Virus record (IMG/VR): IMGVR_UViG_3300030389_001065
Coordinates: 1-22,246 of that record
Direction: 5' to 3' (one strand)
Length of the DNA stretch: 22,246 bases
Source: a virus
Program-made: the position numbers and the translations under genes
The notes under the pieces: generated by a model
What the model was told of the DNA's origin: nothing
Databases searched by the model: none
What the model saw: only the letters and a program-made list of their open reading frames with translations
Part shown: piece by piece, positions 7,501-14,790 of the stretch
Layout of the letters: the number at the start of each line of letters is the position of its first letter
How positions within the stretch are numbered: the first letter of the stretch is position 1

Positions 7501-8154
7501 GTTTGGGTTGTTATTAGTGTCTGATGTAACTCTATTGACTCTTACTGTTACAGGAAAGCTTGTTCCGCTTGGCAAATTTACTTTATAATCTCTAAAATAT
7601 GCACTTGCAGTCCTTCCTTTCACAGTGTCAGTAATAACTGTCTGTGTTGTTCCATCATTTTCTATGGTTTGAATATTTAAAGTAACTTCTGCCCCATCAA
7701 TATCACCATCAGCTAAAAATTCTTGTAATTCATTAAAGGCAATAGTGACCCTTACTGCATTGACAGAAGTATTGGTAATACTGACAGAAACAGGTGAACT
7801 TGTTGTAACTATTTGATTTACTGAAAATTCTGTTTCTTGTTCTGTTATTGCTTGTATGGCTGTTTGATCAGATGTTCCAAATCTTGGTTCAAATGATACA
7901 TTTTGAAAGTTAAAATCTTCATCTGAAGGACTTGTTCCAGCCGCTTGTTGTAAAACTTGAGTTCCATTTAAAAATACGTCTTTAAGTGCTGAAGTATTAT
8001 ATTCAGTTGAACCTTTTGAACCTGTCGCAGAAGGAAAACCTTCAATTTCTCCTTCACCAAGTAATTCCACTAATGTTTGAAACTGTTTTGATGCAAGTAC
8101 ATTACTTGGAATATTTGGATCTGTAAGATCAGATGGAATACCTACTAAAGTCAT
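4585..8154 (-). CDS. J: Tail tip / host specificity protein, lambda J-like
   Basis: The 1189-residue protein starts with 'LVELLGEGEIEGF' (about 28-40), a hallmark of the J/central tail-hub family. A tail-hub region lies at about 420-520 ('SRGQASRLGKWFLYTQ' and 'VRPSQVIQIADP'), followed by two fibronectin type III-like domains at about 645-840. Residues 981-1046 form a beta-rich repeat domain also found in the M-like protein of this genome. The last 80 residues end 'FRYTAIGFGKGQ', a beta sandwich-like end that may contact the receptor, possibly related to H-type lectin tips (low certainty). The gene overlaps I by four bases (ATGA). J assembles as the trimeric tail tip and reads the host receptor. 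Family certainty is high; receptor is unknown. Confidence 0.9.
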   Translation of the reverse strand: MTLVGIPSDLTDPNIPSNVLASKQFQTLVELLGEGEIEGFPSATGSKGSTEYNTSALKDVFLNGTQVLQQAAGTSPSDEDFNFQNVSFEPRFGTSDQTAIQAITEQETEFSVNQIVTTSSPVSVSITNTSVNAVRVTIAFNELQEFLADGDIDGAEVTLNIQTIENDGTTQTVITDTVKGRTASAYFRDYKVNLPSGTSFPVTVRVNRVTSDTNNNPNTTLRNQFTFTNYTEIINAQSTFANSAHVALRFDAKTFSSTPRRSFRVRGTKIKIPHNGTVRSDGSISYSGTFNGTFKSDKEYSNDPAWVLYDLLTTSKGFGDQIDTSNIDVFSFYSASVYASELVDDMTGTGNTEPRFSCNVVIQNQKQAYNLINELCSCMRAMPFYSAGTVALGQDRPTDASYLFNLSNVTEAGFTYSNSSLRTKHTVINVAYFDMETRTIEYETVEDTALQAKYGVVIKNLKAIAVTSRGQASRLGKWFLYTQNNEGEVVNFTTTLEAGVLVRPSQVIQIADPLRAGVRRGGRITTGSSSTQVKVDDENNTDLATTDSATLSVILRDGTLETRSISSISGTTITVSSAFSSIPQANSVWVIENTTVQLQTFRVIGVTEVDGLAYQVTAVAFNSSKYDSVEDGSTLTTRTITTLTQLKPAPSNLQGTEQIVVINNRAVSKLFVQWEPVQGVTEYMVQFRFKNENLISERVTRPDFTIFETKAGTYEVRVFSFNALGKPSIQPATTTFTTVGKTALPDDPSGLTIEPISDEFVRLRFNPSSSVDVLHGGSVSVRHTPNTGATATFSNATEIIPKLAGNITETLVPALTGTYLIKFIDDGGRRSNNAAKIIVTQPDPQPNQVILTEREDTDSPPFQGEKVNTFYDADFDGLLLDGTLTIDDVTQNIDDLSNIDFAGPINSSGSYEFQNKVDLEGIFNLTLKRRFVTSGILPNDLIDSRTANIDTWTEFDGDLAEDVNAKLLVATTDIDPATSVSATYEQSGTTITITKTDHGYSVGDFVVIDFTAGSAADGNYEIQTVPNDNSFTVTASASATISSGTSCTYGANFTQFNTFANGEYTARGFKFKSELESNDPAQNINVTELGFEASVKRRTETVNTNIASGTSAKTVTFGSPFFTGTNTLSTSTTAFLPTIGITLEGAVSGDYFKITSITGSQFVIEVRDASNNFKNLNFRYTAIGFGKGQ

Positions 8155-8927
8155 TCAGCAGTTCCCTCTATTTGAACAGTATCAATACCAGCACTAACAA
8201 CAACAGATCCTGTAAAAACTTCTCCGTAAATTATAGGAACAGCAACACCTGCTCTTGAAATATTTGTTATTGCAGAAAAACCAAAAGAATTTTGTGCTCT
8301 TTGATCTGGTAATACAACATCATTTTGTGGTATTGGATCAGCACCAGTTGATTCAACTATTGGTGGAGGAGTGATTTCTGGTGTGGGTGCAATCAAAGGA
8401 GTTACACCATCGGACACAATATCAGAAGTAACAGCAGAAGAAACACTTCCTAAAACACCTGTAGTTCCAGATTCCGCTGCAATAGCACTTGCACCAGCAA
8501 CAAGAGCAGCAGCCCCAACAGCCGAATTAGCAACAGTAGCAACAGTTCCAATAGCAGCCCCAGCAACGGTATTTGCTACACCTAAAGCAGTACCAGCAAC
8601 AGCAGTTACAGCAGTGGCAGCAGTAGAGACAACAGCGGCACCTGCGCTGACTATACCTGATATTACTGGCACAATAAAACCAGAACCAGTTGCAACAGGG
8701 ATAATTTGAATATCTCCTTTACCTCTGATTGATAAAAAATCTAAAGATACATCAAAATTATTCATTTTAATTTTGTAATATTGTTCACACATATGTTTTT
8801 CTACCTCTGGATAATTACAAATCAAAAATCTTACTGCCTCTGCTGGACTTGATACAGCAGCTTCAAAATATGATGATCCTAAAAATTTCCTTAATCTGCC
8901 ATAAACTTTAATTTTTTTAAGCTGCAT
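8151..8927 (-). CDS. I: Tail assembly protein, lambda I-like
   Basis: The 258-residue protein begins with a beta-grasp (ubiquitin-like) region, 'IKVYGRLRKFLG' to 'GDIQIIPVATGSG' (residues 6-83), as in the lambda I family. A long Ala/Gly/Val-rich hydrophobic stretch follows at about 84-150 and a Pro/Asp-rich linker at 174-208. The conserved C-terminal segment 'FGFSAITNISRAGVAVPIIYGE' at 215-236 closes the protein and is what usually leads to the J interaction. It overlaps K by 11 bases and J by 4. Gene I products are needed for tail-tip assembly but are scarce or absent in the mature lambda virion. The hydrophobic stretch may make this protein membrane-active or be packed in the tail hub. Confidence 0.85.
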   Translation of the reverse strand: MQLKKIKVYGRLRKFLGSSYFEAAVSSPAEAVRFLICNYPEVEKHMCEQYYKIKMNNFDVSLDFLSIRGKGDIQIIPVATGSGFIVPVISGIVSAGAAVVSTAATAVTAVAGTALGVANTVAGAAIGTVATVANSAVGAAALVAGASAIAAESGTTGVLGSVSSAVTSDIVSDGVTPLIAPTPEITPPPIVESTGADPIPQNDVVLPDQRAQNSFGFSAITNISRAGVAVPIIYGEVFTGSVVVSAGIDTVQIEGTAE

Positions 8928-9624
8928 ATCTATAAACCTTTTTTGTGGCTTGTTGATAGTTTAAATCAAATTGTTCTCTACAACTCAATTTACCTAGTGA
9001 ATGATGCAAAATTGTTTGATCTCCTATATATAAAGCAGCATGGCCTAAAACATCTTTGACAGATTCCATTAGTAAAACATCACCAATTTGTATATCTTCT
9101 TTATTATCTAATTCTATGAAACCTAGTTCAGGTAAAGTTTTAACAAATAATGGATTTTTTATAAATTGTTTTAGTGTTTTAGGTCTTTTTGTGTAATTTA
9201 TTTTTATATTTTTATTTTCTTCAAACCAATCTGTTATAAGTGACCAGCAATCATGTACTCCCCAAATAAAACTTCTACCAATCAATGATGGTGCTTTCCA
9301 TCCTGACGGTTCAAACATAATCCAATCTTTCGTTAATACGCTATAAATGTGCCATGGTAAACCTAAATACTCGCAACTAGCTTTATCGTTATCAGAGGGG
9401 ATTGCAGGGTCATAAGGATGTGAATGTACAACGCCAATAATCTCTCCTGTGTCTTCACATTCAGCCCAATCATCAGGATCAATTACAAAAAATTCAAAAC
9501 TACTTTCTGCAATATTTTTACAAGGCCAGTAAGTTTTTTCTCCTTTAATAATTGCCAGCAATCCGCATGATTCTTTTGGCATAGATTCTTCAGCGTGTTT
9601 TGCAGCTTGATCTTTCCAAGTCAT
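8917..9624 (-). CDS. K: Tail tip peptidase, lambda K-like (JAB/MPN plus NlpC/P60)
   Basis: The 235-residue protein has two hydrolase domains. The N-terminal MPN/JAB domain (about 5-105) has Glu18, 'VHSHP' with His67 and His69, then Ser77 and Asp80, so the JAMM zinc-binding set looks complete. The C-terminal NlpC/P60 domain (about 115-235) has catalytic Cys126 in 'GVHDCWSL' and His195 in 'LGHAALYIGD'. In lambda this protein is required for tail-tip assembly, and the NlpC/P60 domain may cut host peptidoglycan at genome entry. It overlaps L by 4 bases (ATGA) and I by 11. Both active sites look intact. Confidence 0.92.
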   Translation of the reverse strand: MTWKDQAAKHAEESMPKESCGLLAIIKGEKTYWPCKNIAESSFEFFVIDPDDWAECEDTGEIIGVVHSHPYDPAIPSDNDKASCEYLGLPWHIYSVLTKDWIMFEPSGWKAPSLIGRSFIWGVHDCWSLITDWFEENKNIKINYTKRPKTLKQFIKNPLFVKTLPELGFIELDNKEDIQIGDVLLMESVKDVLGHAALYIGDQTILHHSLGKLSCREQFDLNYQQATKKVYRYAA

Positions 9625-10199
9625 GCGTTTATAAAACTACCTACAGCTGGAAAATCTTTTTTTGTTACTTGACGTTTTGGCGCACGAACCGATTGAAGAT
9701 CAAGAGCAGAAGTTAGTTCAAATTGTACAATATTTCTATTTTCAAGGGTTTTTCTGTTGACAAAATATATTTCTTGAGGCAATTCTGCTGTACTGTCAGG
9801 TGTGCCATAAGGATTTTTATTAGATGGAAAATTTTCAGCATCTAAAAATTGTGCAAGTGTTCTAATTCTCACTACTTTTGCACCTTGTAAGTCATTAAAA
9901 GGAGTTGTCGCGTTTACAGATGCCATAAGACTTGTAATATTACCTAAAATATTTGACACTGTAAAAACAGGTCTTGGCAGCCTTCCACGACCAGAATATT
10001 CAAAACCAGTTGCAGTTAAAGGAAATTTATCATAAGTGTTACCCTGCCAAATTATTGAAGCATTACTATTTAATCCAACACCAGAATGAAATCTTGAAAC
10101 AGTAGTTGCTCCATGTAAAGCAGAATCTAAAGTTAAAGTGAAAAGCTCAATAATTGACTTATTTGTTAATGCTTGAAGTTCTGCTGTTGGTATAGTCAT
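9621..10199 (-). CDS. L: Minor tail protein, lambda L-like, lacking the Fe-S cysteines
   Basis: The 192-residue protein matches the L family in its N-terminal and middle parts ('IIELFTLTLDSALHG', 'ATGFEYSGRGRLPRP', 'IVQFELTSALDLQSV'). It lies between M-like and K-like genes, as in lambda. It contains no cysteine. Lambda gpL (232 residues) carries four C-terminal cysteines that hold an iron-sulfur cluster; here 'PKRQVTKKDFPAVGSFINA' goes straight from the end of the main domain to a short tail, so that segment seems to be missing. The start overlaps the stop of the M-like gene as TAATG and its stop overlaps the K start as ATGA, so this short end is built into the gene order and is not a frameshift artefact visible here. 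Confidence 0.88.
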   Translation of the reverse strand: MTIPTAELQALTNKSIIELFTLTLDSALHGATTVSRFHSGVGLNSNASIIWQGNTYDKFPLTATGFEYSGRGRLPRPVFTVSNILGNITSLMASVNATTPFNDLQGAKVVRIRTLAQFLDAENFPSNKNPYGTPDSTAELPQEIYFVNRKTLENRNIVQFELTSALDLQSVRAPKRQVTKKDFPAVGSFINA

Positions 10200-10765
10200 T
10201 ATGGTTCAAACACCTCCCTAAAAGTGCAGCTTAAAATTGCTCTATTGTTATATGGTATTGTTTTTGACCATGCCTGACAAACATATTTACCAGCACCAGA
10301 TAAAGTTACTGAAACATTACCACTATTAGTTGCGCTGTCTGATGCAGTAACTGTAAAAGTATTTTGGTCAACTGCCGTTGATATTGCAAAAGTGCCATCA
10401 GAAGCAGAGCCAGAAGTATAATCAATTGTAACAACATCACCGATGGCAAGACCATGATTTGAAATCGTAATTGTTGAAGTTGTGCCTGATTGTGAATAAG
10501 TACCTGTTTTTGTAAAGCCTTCTGCTGGTGGAGTAAAATCAAAGCTTGCCTGATCGTTTACACGACTTCTTAAAAACGCCTCTATGACATCTGATTCCTC
10601 TTCTGTGACGTTAAAAACTAAATCATATATTTTAGGGTCTTGAGTCAATGGAAGGCCAAATAAAGCTCTAAATTCATACCCATCGCCCAAAGCAGTTGTT
10701 CTTATTTTTGGAACACTTGCTTTTTTTGTTCCATATACAGGATTGATTGAAGGAAAAGTTGCCAT
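10199..10765 (-). CDS. M: Minor tail protein, lambda M-like, with an inserted beta domain
   Basis: The 188-residue protein has an M-family core split in two: residues 1-80 ('ALGDGYEFRALFG', 'FLRSRVNDQASFDFTPP') and 160-188 ('YVCQAWSKTIPYNNRAIL' to 'REVFEP'). Between them, at about 84-157, sits a domain with 'SGTTSTITISNHGLAIGDVV' and 'FTVTASDSAT' that matches residues 981-1046 of the J-like protein of the same phage. M-type proteins help link the tape measure/tip to the tail tube. The gene starts two bases after the tape measure stop. The order TMP-M-L-K-I-J is that of lambda, although I see no H-like second tape-measure gene. Confidence 0.85.
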   Translation of the reverse strand: MATFPSINPVYGTKKASVPKIRTTALGDGYEFRALFGLPLTQDPKIYDLVFNVTEEESDVIEAFLRSRVNDQASFDFTPPAEGFTKTGTYSQSGTTSTITISNHGLAIGDVVTIDYTSGSASDGTFAISTAVDQNTFTVTASDSATNSGNVSVTLSGAGKYVCQAWSKTIPYNNRAILSCTFREVFEP

Positions 10766-10766
10766 G

Positions 10767-12842
10767 TTACCTTGTTAAAATACCGCCAGCTTGTTTTTCT
10801 TTTACTAGTTGAGCTTGAACAACAACACCTATTACTTGCCCTAAAGCATTAAGGTCAACATTGTTACCAGAAGCAGTTGCTGCACCACCTTCTACATTAA
10901 CTGTAACGTAATTATTTGTAATACCACCACCAAGCTGATTATTTGGAATAATTGTTCCAGCAGTGCGAGGAACAAACAGTTCAGGCCCTTTTTCTCCTAC
11001 AACTGAAATTTTATTAACAGGTGGCCTACCACCATCTGCAAAAAGACCACCTAATAAACCACCAACAATAGTTCCAACTGGGTTAATAAGTGACCCAGCA
11101 ACAGAACCTATAACACCTCCAATACCTCCTGCTCCTCCTGTGCCAGTTGCTCCAGCTGTAAAATTATCTCCAAAACTTCCAAGAAGATTATCAAGTTGTG
11201 CATCAATTATCTTATCTCTAATTCTATTAAGTATATTTGTCATTGCCTCACCAAAAGATTGTGCGCCTGTTATTGCATCTCTCAAATTATCTTTAATACT
11301 TGTTTGTATGGCGGCACCAATCTCATCAAATTTATTTTTTAACTCATCCGCCTCAGTTTTTTGTTTTCTAAGTTCATTTGTGCCTTCAATATAAGCTGTA
11401 ATAACATCCCTCAAACCTTCACCATGAATTGCAACAAGAGCATTTATTTCTTGTTGTGTTTTGACTTGTTCCAAATTTCCATCAAGAGCAGCTTTTGCTA
11501 AAGTCCTTTCGCGGACTAATTCTGGAATTTTATCTTTTAATAGTTGATTTATTTCTTGTTGTGTCAGTTTACTATAATCTAATTCTTCGTTTGTTTTATC
11601 AATTTGATTTGTACTTTCTATCTCATCATGCAATTTATCTCTTACTACTTTGTATTGACCATGCAATAAATTGAGTTGTTTTGTGAGAGAATTTATAGCT
11701 CTTTTATTGTTGTTTTCTTCTGCTTTTGCTAATCTCCTCAAAATTTGGAACCTTTCAGCATCAATTTTCAACATCTCTGCGCGAAGAGCTTCTTGGCCTC
11801 CTTCTTTTACTAATTTATTGAATTTTTTTTGTTCATTATTTTGTTTTATAAAAGCTGTCGTAACTGCTCCTATTGCTGTTGCTATAGCCACAAAAGGCAA
11901 TGCGTTTAAAGCTATAGCTAAAACACCTGCTGCACCACCTGCTGCAATAAAAGCAGCAGAAACTAAACCAACTGCTACAGCAGTACCTTTAGCTGCAACC
12001 GCAATGGCTGTAAATATTAAGGCAGTTTTTCCTATTGGAGAATTTACAAAGTTAGTTGCAGCAACAGTTAATTCAGTTAATCCCCTAACAACAGGCAAAA
12101 CAACTGGTAACAAAGCATCACCAAAAGCCCTTGATAAATTTTCAGCTTCATTACTTAAATTCTTAAATACTTGTGTTGGATCGTTTTCTAAAATTGCTTT
12201 TAAATCTTTACCACCTTCGTCTGCTAGTTTGCTTAATGCTCTAATAACGACTTCACTTGTTAAATTTCCTTCGGCAGCAAGTTTTTTTAATTCACCAGTA
12301 CTAACACCTAATTCTTCTGATAAAGGTTTTAGAACAAGAGGGATCTGTTCTGATACGCTTCTAAATTCGTCCCCTGCTAATTTTCCAGAACCTAAAGCCT
12401 GTGCAAGTTGCCTAAAGGCATTGGAAGCTTCCTGTGAAGTTGCACCACCTAATTTTGCTGCGGTATTAAAACCTATGAAAGTGGTTCTAATATCTTCCAA
12501 GCTTGTTCCTAATGGTTTCAATCTTGCTGTAATATTTGTCACGCCATCTAAAGCTTCAGTGGCACTTAAACCAAATAATTTCTGACCATCAGTTGCAATT
12601 TTTTGTGCTGCTGCAAAATCTCCTGTAGCTTTAGTTAATAAGCCTAAACGAATATTTAACTTTTTAAAATTAGTTGAAGTTTGTATTGCATTTTTTGCTA
12701 ATAATGTAAGACCTATACCACCAAGAGCAGTTCTAAGACCACCAAAAGCAGACTGTAATTTATTAGTTTGAGTCTGAACACCACTTAAAACTCTAGTCGC
12801 ATTGGTGGCATCTACAGTAAGTTTTACATTTGCCTGTGCCAC
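10767..12842 (-). CDS. Tape measure protein
   Basis: The 691-residue protein shows the usual tape measure layout: an N-terminal region ('LNIRLGLLTKATGDFAAAQ', 'FRQLAQALGSGKLAGDEFRS' at about 141-161) typical of the TMP N-terminal domain, a hydrophobic block at about 272-332 that may cross the membrane at genome entry, a long helical middle (335-550), a Gly-rich segment (565-600) and the C-terminal 'FADGGRPPVNKISVVGEKGPE' region seen in many tape measures. The start is GTG, 25 bases after the stop of the chaperone fusion. If the usual 1.5 Angstrom per residue rule holds, the tail is near 100 nm, suggesting a siphovirus. AAAGG lies about 13 bases upstream of GTG. Confidence 0.92.
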   Translation of the reverse strand: MAQANVKLTVDATNATRVLSGVQTQTNKLQSAFGGLRTALGGIGLTLLAKNAIQTSTNFKKLNIRLGLLTKATGDFAAAQKIATDGQKLFGLSATEALDGVTNITARLKPLGTSLEDIRTTFIGFNTAAKLGGATSQEASNAFRQLAQALGSGKLAGDEFRSVSEQIPLVLKPLSEELGVSTGELKKLAAEGNLTSEVVIRALSKLADEGGKDLKAILENDPTQVFKNLSNEAENLSRAFGDALLPVVLPVVRGLTELTVAATNFVNSPIGKTALIFTAIAVAAKGTAVAVGLVSAAFIAAGGAAGVLAIALNALPFVAIATAIGAVTTAFIKQNNEQKKFNKLVKEGGQEALRAEMLKIDAERFQILRRLAKAEENNNKRAINSLTKQLNLLHGQYKVVRDKLHDEIESTNQIDKTNEELDYSKLTQQEINQLLKDKIPELVRERTLAKAALDGNLEQVKTQQEINALVAIHGEGLRDVITAYIEGTNELRKQKTEADELKNKFDEIGAAIQTSIKDNLRDAITGAQSFGEAMTNILNRIRDKIIDAQLDNLLGSFGDNFTAGATGTGGAGGIGGVIGSVAGSLINPVGTIVGGLLGGLFADGGRPPVNKISVVGEKGPELFVPRTAGTIIPNNQLGGGITNNYVTVNVEGGAATASGNNVDLNALGQVIGVVVQAQLVKEKQAGGILTR

Positions 12843-12867
12843 AAATAAAAAAAGCCTTTATTATATA

Positions 12868-13397
12868 TTACCTCGATTTGGCCTTTTGTCGTTGTGCTGC
12901 TCTTTTTTCTTCTTCATATTTGTTTTCATAATATGCAGCCCAATATATTAACTCTTCTTCAGTAATTAATTTTCTTAATTCTTGTAATGTTTTTCTTAGT
13001 TCTGTTGCGAGAAAAAACTCAAAATTTAGCCAGTTATCTCGCTTTAGTCTTTTTTTGCCGTTTCAACATCTAATTTAATATCAAACAAAAATAACTCTAT
13101 TTCATTCAAAATATTTTCTGGTAATTCTCTCTGTAAATTAGGTGCATCTGCAAGTGCGAAAGCTTTTGTACCATCTTCAAGCTCTGCCATTTGACAAAGT
13201 AGTTGAGTTGACACAGTTAAAGCTTCATCAGTTCCCGTTGCACTTTGCGCTTTTTGCCTATCATATCTTGTTAATGGTTTAAAATATAAATCAACAATCT
13301 TTTCACCTTTAGAATTTTTAAATTCATATTTACGTCTAGATGTCATCTGATCTTTGTAAGAATCAGTCAACAAATCAATGGTTCTTTTGTTTGGCAT
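12868..13397 (-). CDS. Tail assembly chaperone fusion (G-T type) made by -1 frameshift
   Basis: The short form (117 residues, 13044-13397) ends 'DVETAKKD'. At 13056-13050 the minus strand reads A AAA AAA in the phase of a slippery heptamer, followed by G. A -1 shift bypasses the stop and continues for 60 codons to TAA at 12870-12868: 'NWLNFEFFLATELRKTLQ' then 'EEELIYWAAYYENKYEEEK', which is a compact helical domain typical of T-type chaperone extensions. The fusion is 176 residues. Such G/GT pairs coat the tape measure before tail tube assembly, in this exact position between tail tube and tape measure. The extension is not explained by any ordinary start. Confidence 0.9.
13044..13397 (-). 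CDS. Tail assembly chaperone, short form (G type)
   Basis: The 117-residue product begins 'MPNKRTIDLLTDSYKDQM' and is highly charged. It lies between the tail tube gene and the tape measure, as G-type chaperones do, and is made when the ribosome reads through the slippery site without shifting. It is expected to be the more abundant form. Together with the shifted form it probably binds the tape measure and recruits tube subunits. Confidence 0.88.
   Translation of the reverse strand: MPNKRTIDLLTDSYKDQMTSRRKYEFKNSKGEKIVDLYFKPLTRYDRQKAQSATGTDEALTVSTQLLCQMAELEDGTKAFALADAPNLQRELPENILNEIELFLFDIKLDVETAKKD
13050..13056 (-). promoter_or_regulatory. Slippery heptamer A AAA AAA, -1 frameshift site
   Basis: Seven adenines on the minus strand are in the X XXY YYZ phase of the chaperone gene (GCA AAA AAA GAC TAA), two codons before its stop. 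The -1 frame is open for 60 further codons that encode a recognisable chaperone extension. No strong downstream pseudoknot or internal Shine-Dalgarno sequence was found by eye. Confidence 0.85.
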
Positions 13398-13426
13398 AAA
13401 TAGAAGTGCGAAGTATTTCTAATTTA

Positions 13427-13846
13427 CTATATAGCTGAAGTTATAGTACCACTTGTAATGAAACTGATATTAATTATTTGAACCTCGCCAAGTGTTGCAC
13501 CATATTCTGCGGAAGTAATGATTCCTGCAAAACTAATTTTTTTTGCTGAAGTATCTCTATCAGGAAACAGTTCAAACAATGCATCAGCATTATCACCTGT
13601 TGTCAAAACATCATCAATAAATGTTGTGTAACCTGCACCAGTTTCACTAGGAGAATATAAAAGTTCTGCCGTACCTTCAGCAGCAATCAATCCACCAATA
13701 TTTGTTTTAAATGTATCTCCTTGCTTTGTTGTCTCTATGACATCTTTGCTAATAGACAAAGACCAAGATCTCGTTTGGCCTACGTCAGCTTCAGTACCGC
13801 CAGCGTTTTCAAACATGATTTTTCCAACATCGCCCTTAATAGCCAT
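13427..13846 (-). CDS. Major tail tube protein
   Basis: The 139-residue protein has 'VGQTRSWSLSISKDVIETT' (about 22-40), then 'TFKTNIGGLIAAEGTAELL' and a C-terminal beta segment ('EYGATLGEVQIINISFITSG'), the usual pattern of short siphovirus tail tube subunits that stack as hexamers. It has no cysteine. It lies directly upstream of the chaperone pair and after the tail terminator, as in lambda V-type layouts. Position and the 'WSLSISKDVIETT' motif make the family assignment firm; the length is short because no C-terminal Ig-like domain is present. Confidence 0.88.
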   Translation of the reverse strand: MAIKGDVGKIMFENAGGTEADVGQTRSWSLSISKDVIETTKQGDTFKTNIGGLIAAEGTAELLYSPSETGAGYTTFIDDVLTTGDNADALFELFPDRDTSAKKISFAGIITSAEYGATLGEVQIINISFITSGTITSAI

Positions 13847-13871
13847 AACAAAAGAAAGTATTTATTTTATA

Positions 13872-14015
13872 TTACCCTTTTTTAGCTTTTTTTACATCTT
13901 TTTTTAAATTTTCTTGCTTTTCCATATATCGTCTGCAACGACCATCCCAATAAACAGGATTACGCTTGCCTTTGACTGCTTCAATGGCATCAAGCATTTC
14001 TTCTGTTACTTCCAT
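13872..14015 (-). CDS. Small basic protein (47 aa) between tail terminator and tail tube
   Basis: A 47-codon frame starts with an ATG that follows the stop of the tail terminator without a gap (TGAATG) and ends in TAA at 13874-13872. The protein starts 'MEVTEEMLDAIEAVKGK', then has 'RNPVYWDGRCRRYMEK' (about 19-34) and a Lys-rich end ('KKDVKKAKKG'). The coupling and filling of the gap support a real gene. Short proteins of this kind, with a Tyr-Trp-Asp-Gly-Arg motif, occur in phage tail operons but I know no role. Cys27 is the only cysteine. Confidence 0.7.
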   Translation of the reverse strand: MEVTEEMLDAIEAVKGKRNPVYWDGRCRRYMEKQENLKKDVKKAKKG

Positions 14016-14438
14016 TCAAAGATCCTCGTAAATATTGAAAGTGATTCTTAATTGTGTTTGAAACTTACCTTCTGGACTTGAAGTAAGTATCTCAGGCCCA
14101 ACAGGTGCATCAAAAATCACACTCGACACTGTTATTCTATTGTATAAGTCTCTCAATCTTTTGCAAATTGTAAAGTTAGACCCTGCACCAAGACCCTCCT
14201 CTGTAAAAACATTGAGCAATAATAAACCTACAATGTTGTTCGAAGCAGTGCTTGAATCACCTTGAGAAAGATATTCATTAGTACCAAAACTTGTAATACA
14301 CTGAACAAAAGTATCTTCCGTTGTCGAATCAAAAGTCATGTTATTGAATACAACAGGGATTGCGGGGCTTGATGCGAGTTCTGTAGCTAATCGTGCCTCT
14401 ATTGTAGATCTAACAGTGTTTAAATCAGTTGCAGCCAT
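14016..14438 (-). CDS. Tail terminator protein (lambda U-like / DUF4128 type)
   Basis: The 140-residue protein begins 'MAATDLNTVRSTIEARLA', has 'TFVQCITSFGTNEYLSQGD' in the middle and ends with 'EGKFQTQLRITFNIYEDL', the sequence pattern of tail terminator proteins that form a hexameric ring capping the tail tube. Its neighbours are an HK97 gp10-like protein on one side and the tail tube on the other, which is the expected position. It overlaps the upstream gene by one base. Distant homology to lambda U is inferred from order and pattern rather than strict identity. Confidence 0.82.
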   Translation of the reverse strand: MAATDLNTVRSTIEARLATELASSPAIPVVFNNMTFDSTTEDTFVQCITSFGTNEYLSQGDSSTASNNIVGLLLLNVFTEEGLGAGSNFTICKRLRDLYNRITVSSVIFDAPVGPEILTSSPEGKFQTQLRITFNIYEDL

Positions 14439-14788
14439 TAAATACCTCTTTTAATTTTTTCATACTCCCTTCTGGCATATTGTTCAAGTTCTTTTCCTAT
14501 TAAAGCTGGAAAACCAGCAACAGTTCCTTGTCTTGTTCTATATTGACCGCCCCATGATGGCGGTAAATTAGTTCCAAAGCATACTGGTTCTGCGTAAGGT
14601 AAATTGTTTATTATTGTGCCTTCTAAAGGTTTAATTTCTGTTTGCCATGCTGCTCTTAATCTTCCTGTGTCAACAGGGGTTTTTATTTTTACTCGACTAG
14701 TCCACTCCAAAGTAGTTGCAGCTACTAAATCCTCTACTGCCTCTCTCATTACATCATCAATTTGGTCAAGCCTTATTTTTCTTGCCAT
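14438..14788 (-). CDS. HK97 gp10-like head-tail connector protein
   Basis: The 116-residue protein has the typical gp10 motif 'RVKIKTPVDTGRLRAAW' at about 32-48 and then 'TIINNLPYAEPVCFG' (about 58-72), and a C-terminal helix 'GKELEQYARREYEKI'. This family forms part of the neck between portal ring and tail. It overlaps the tail terminator gene by one base and starts two bases after the stop of the preceding connector gene. Family assignment is clear, the exact ring position is not. Confidence 0.9.
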   Translation of the reverse strand: MARKIRLDQIDDVMREAVEDLVAATTLEWTSRVKIKTPVDTGRLRAAWQTEIKPLEGTIINNLPYAEPVCFGTNLPPSWGGQYRTRQGTVAGFPALIGKELEQYARREYEKIKRGI

Positions 14789-14790
14789 TT

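Noticed and set aside
8371-8709. Plus-strand Ala/Thr/Val/Pro-rich frame opposite the I-like gene
   Set aside because: It is the reverse image of the Ala/Gly/Val-rich stretch of the I-like protein, which is in the right place in the K-I-J order.
11671-12585. Long plus-strand frame (304 codons) opposite the tape measure
   Set aside because: Low-complexity Ala/Ser/Lys/Pro/Leu composition mirrors the codons of the tape measure, which has clear family motifs on the minus strand.
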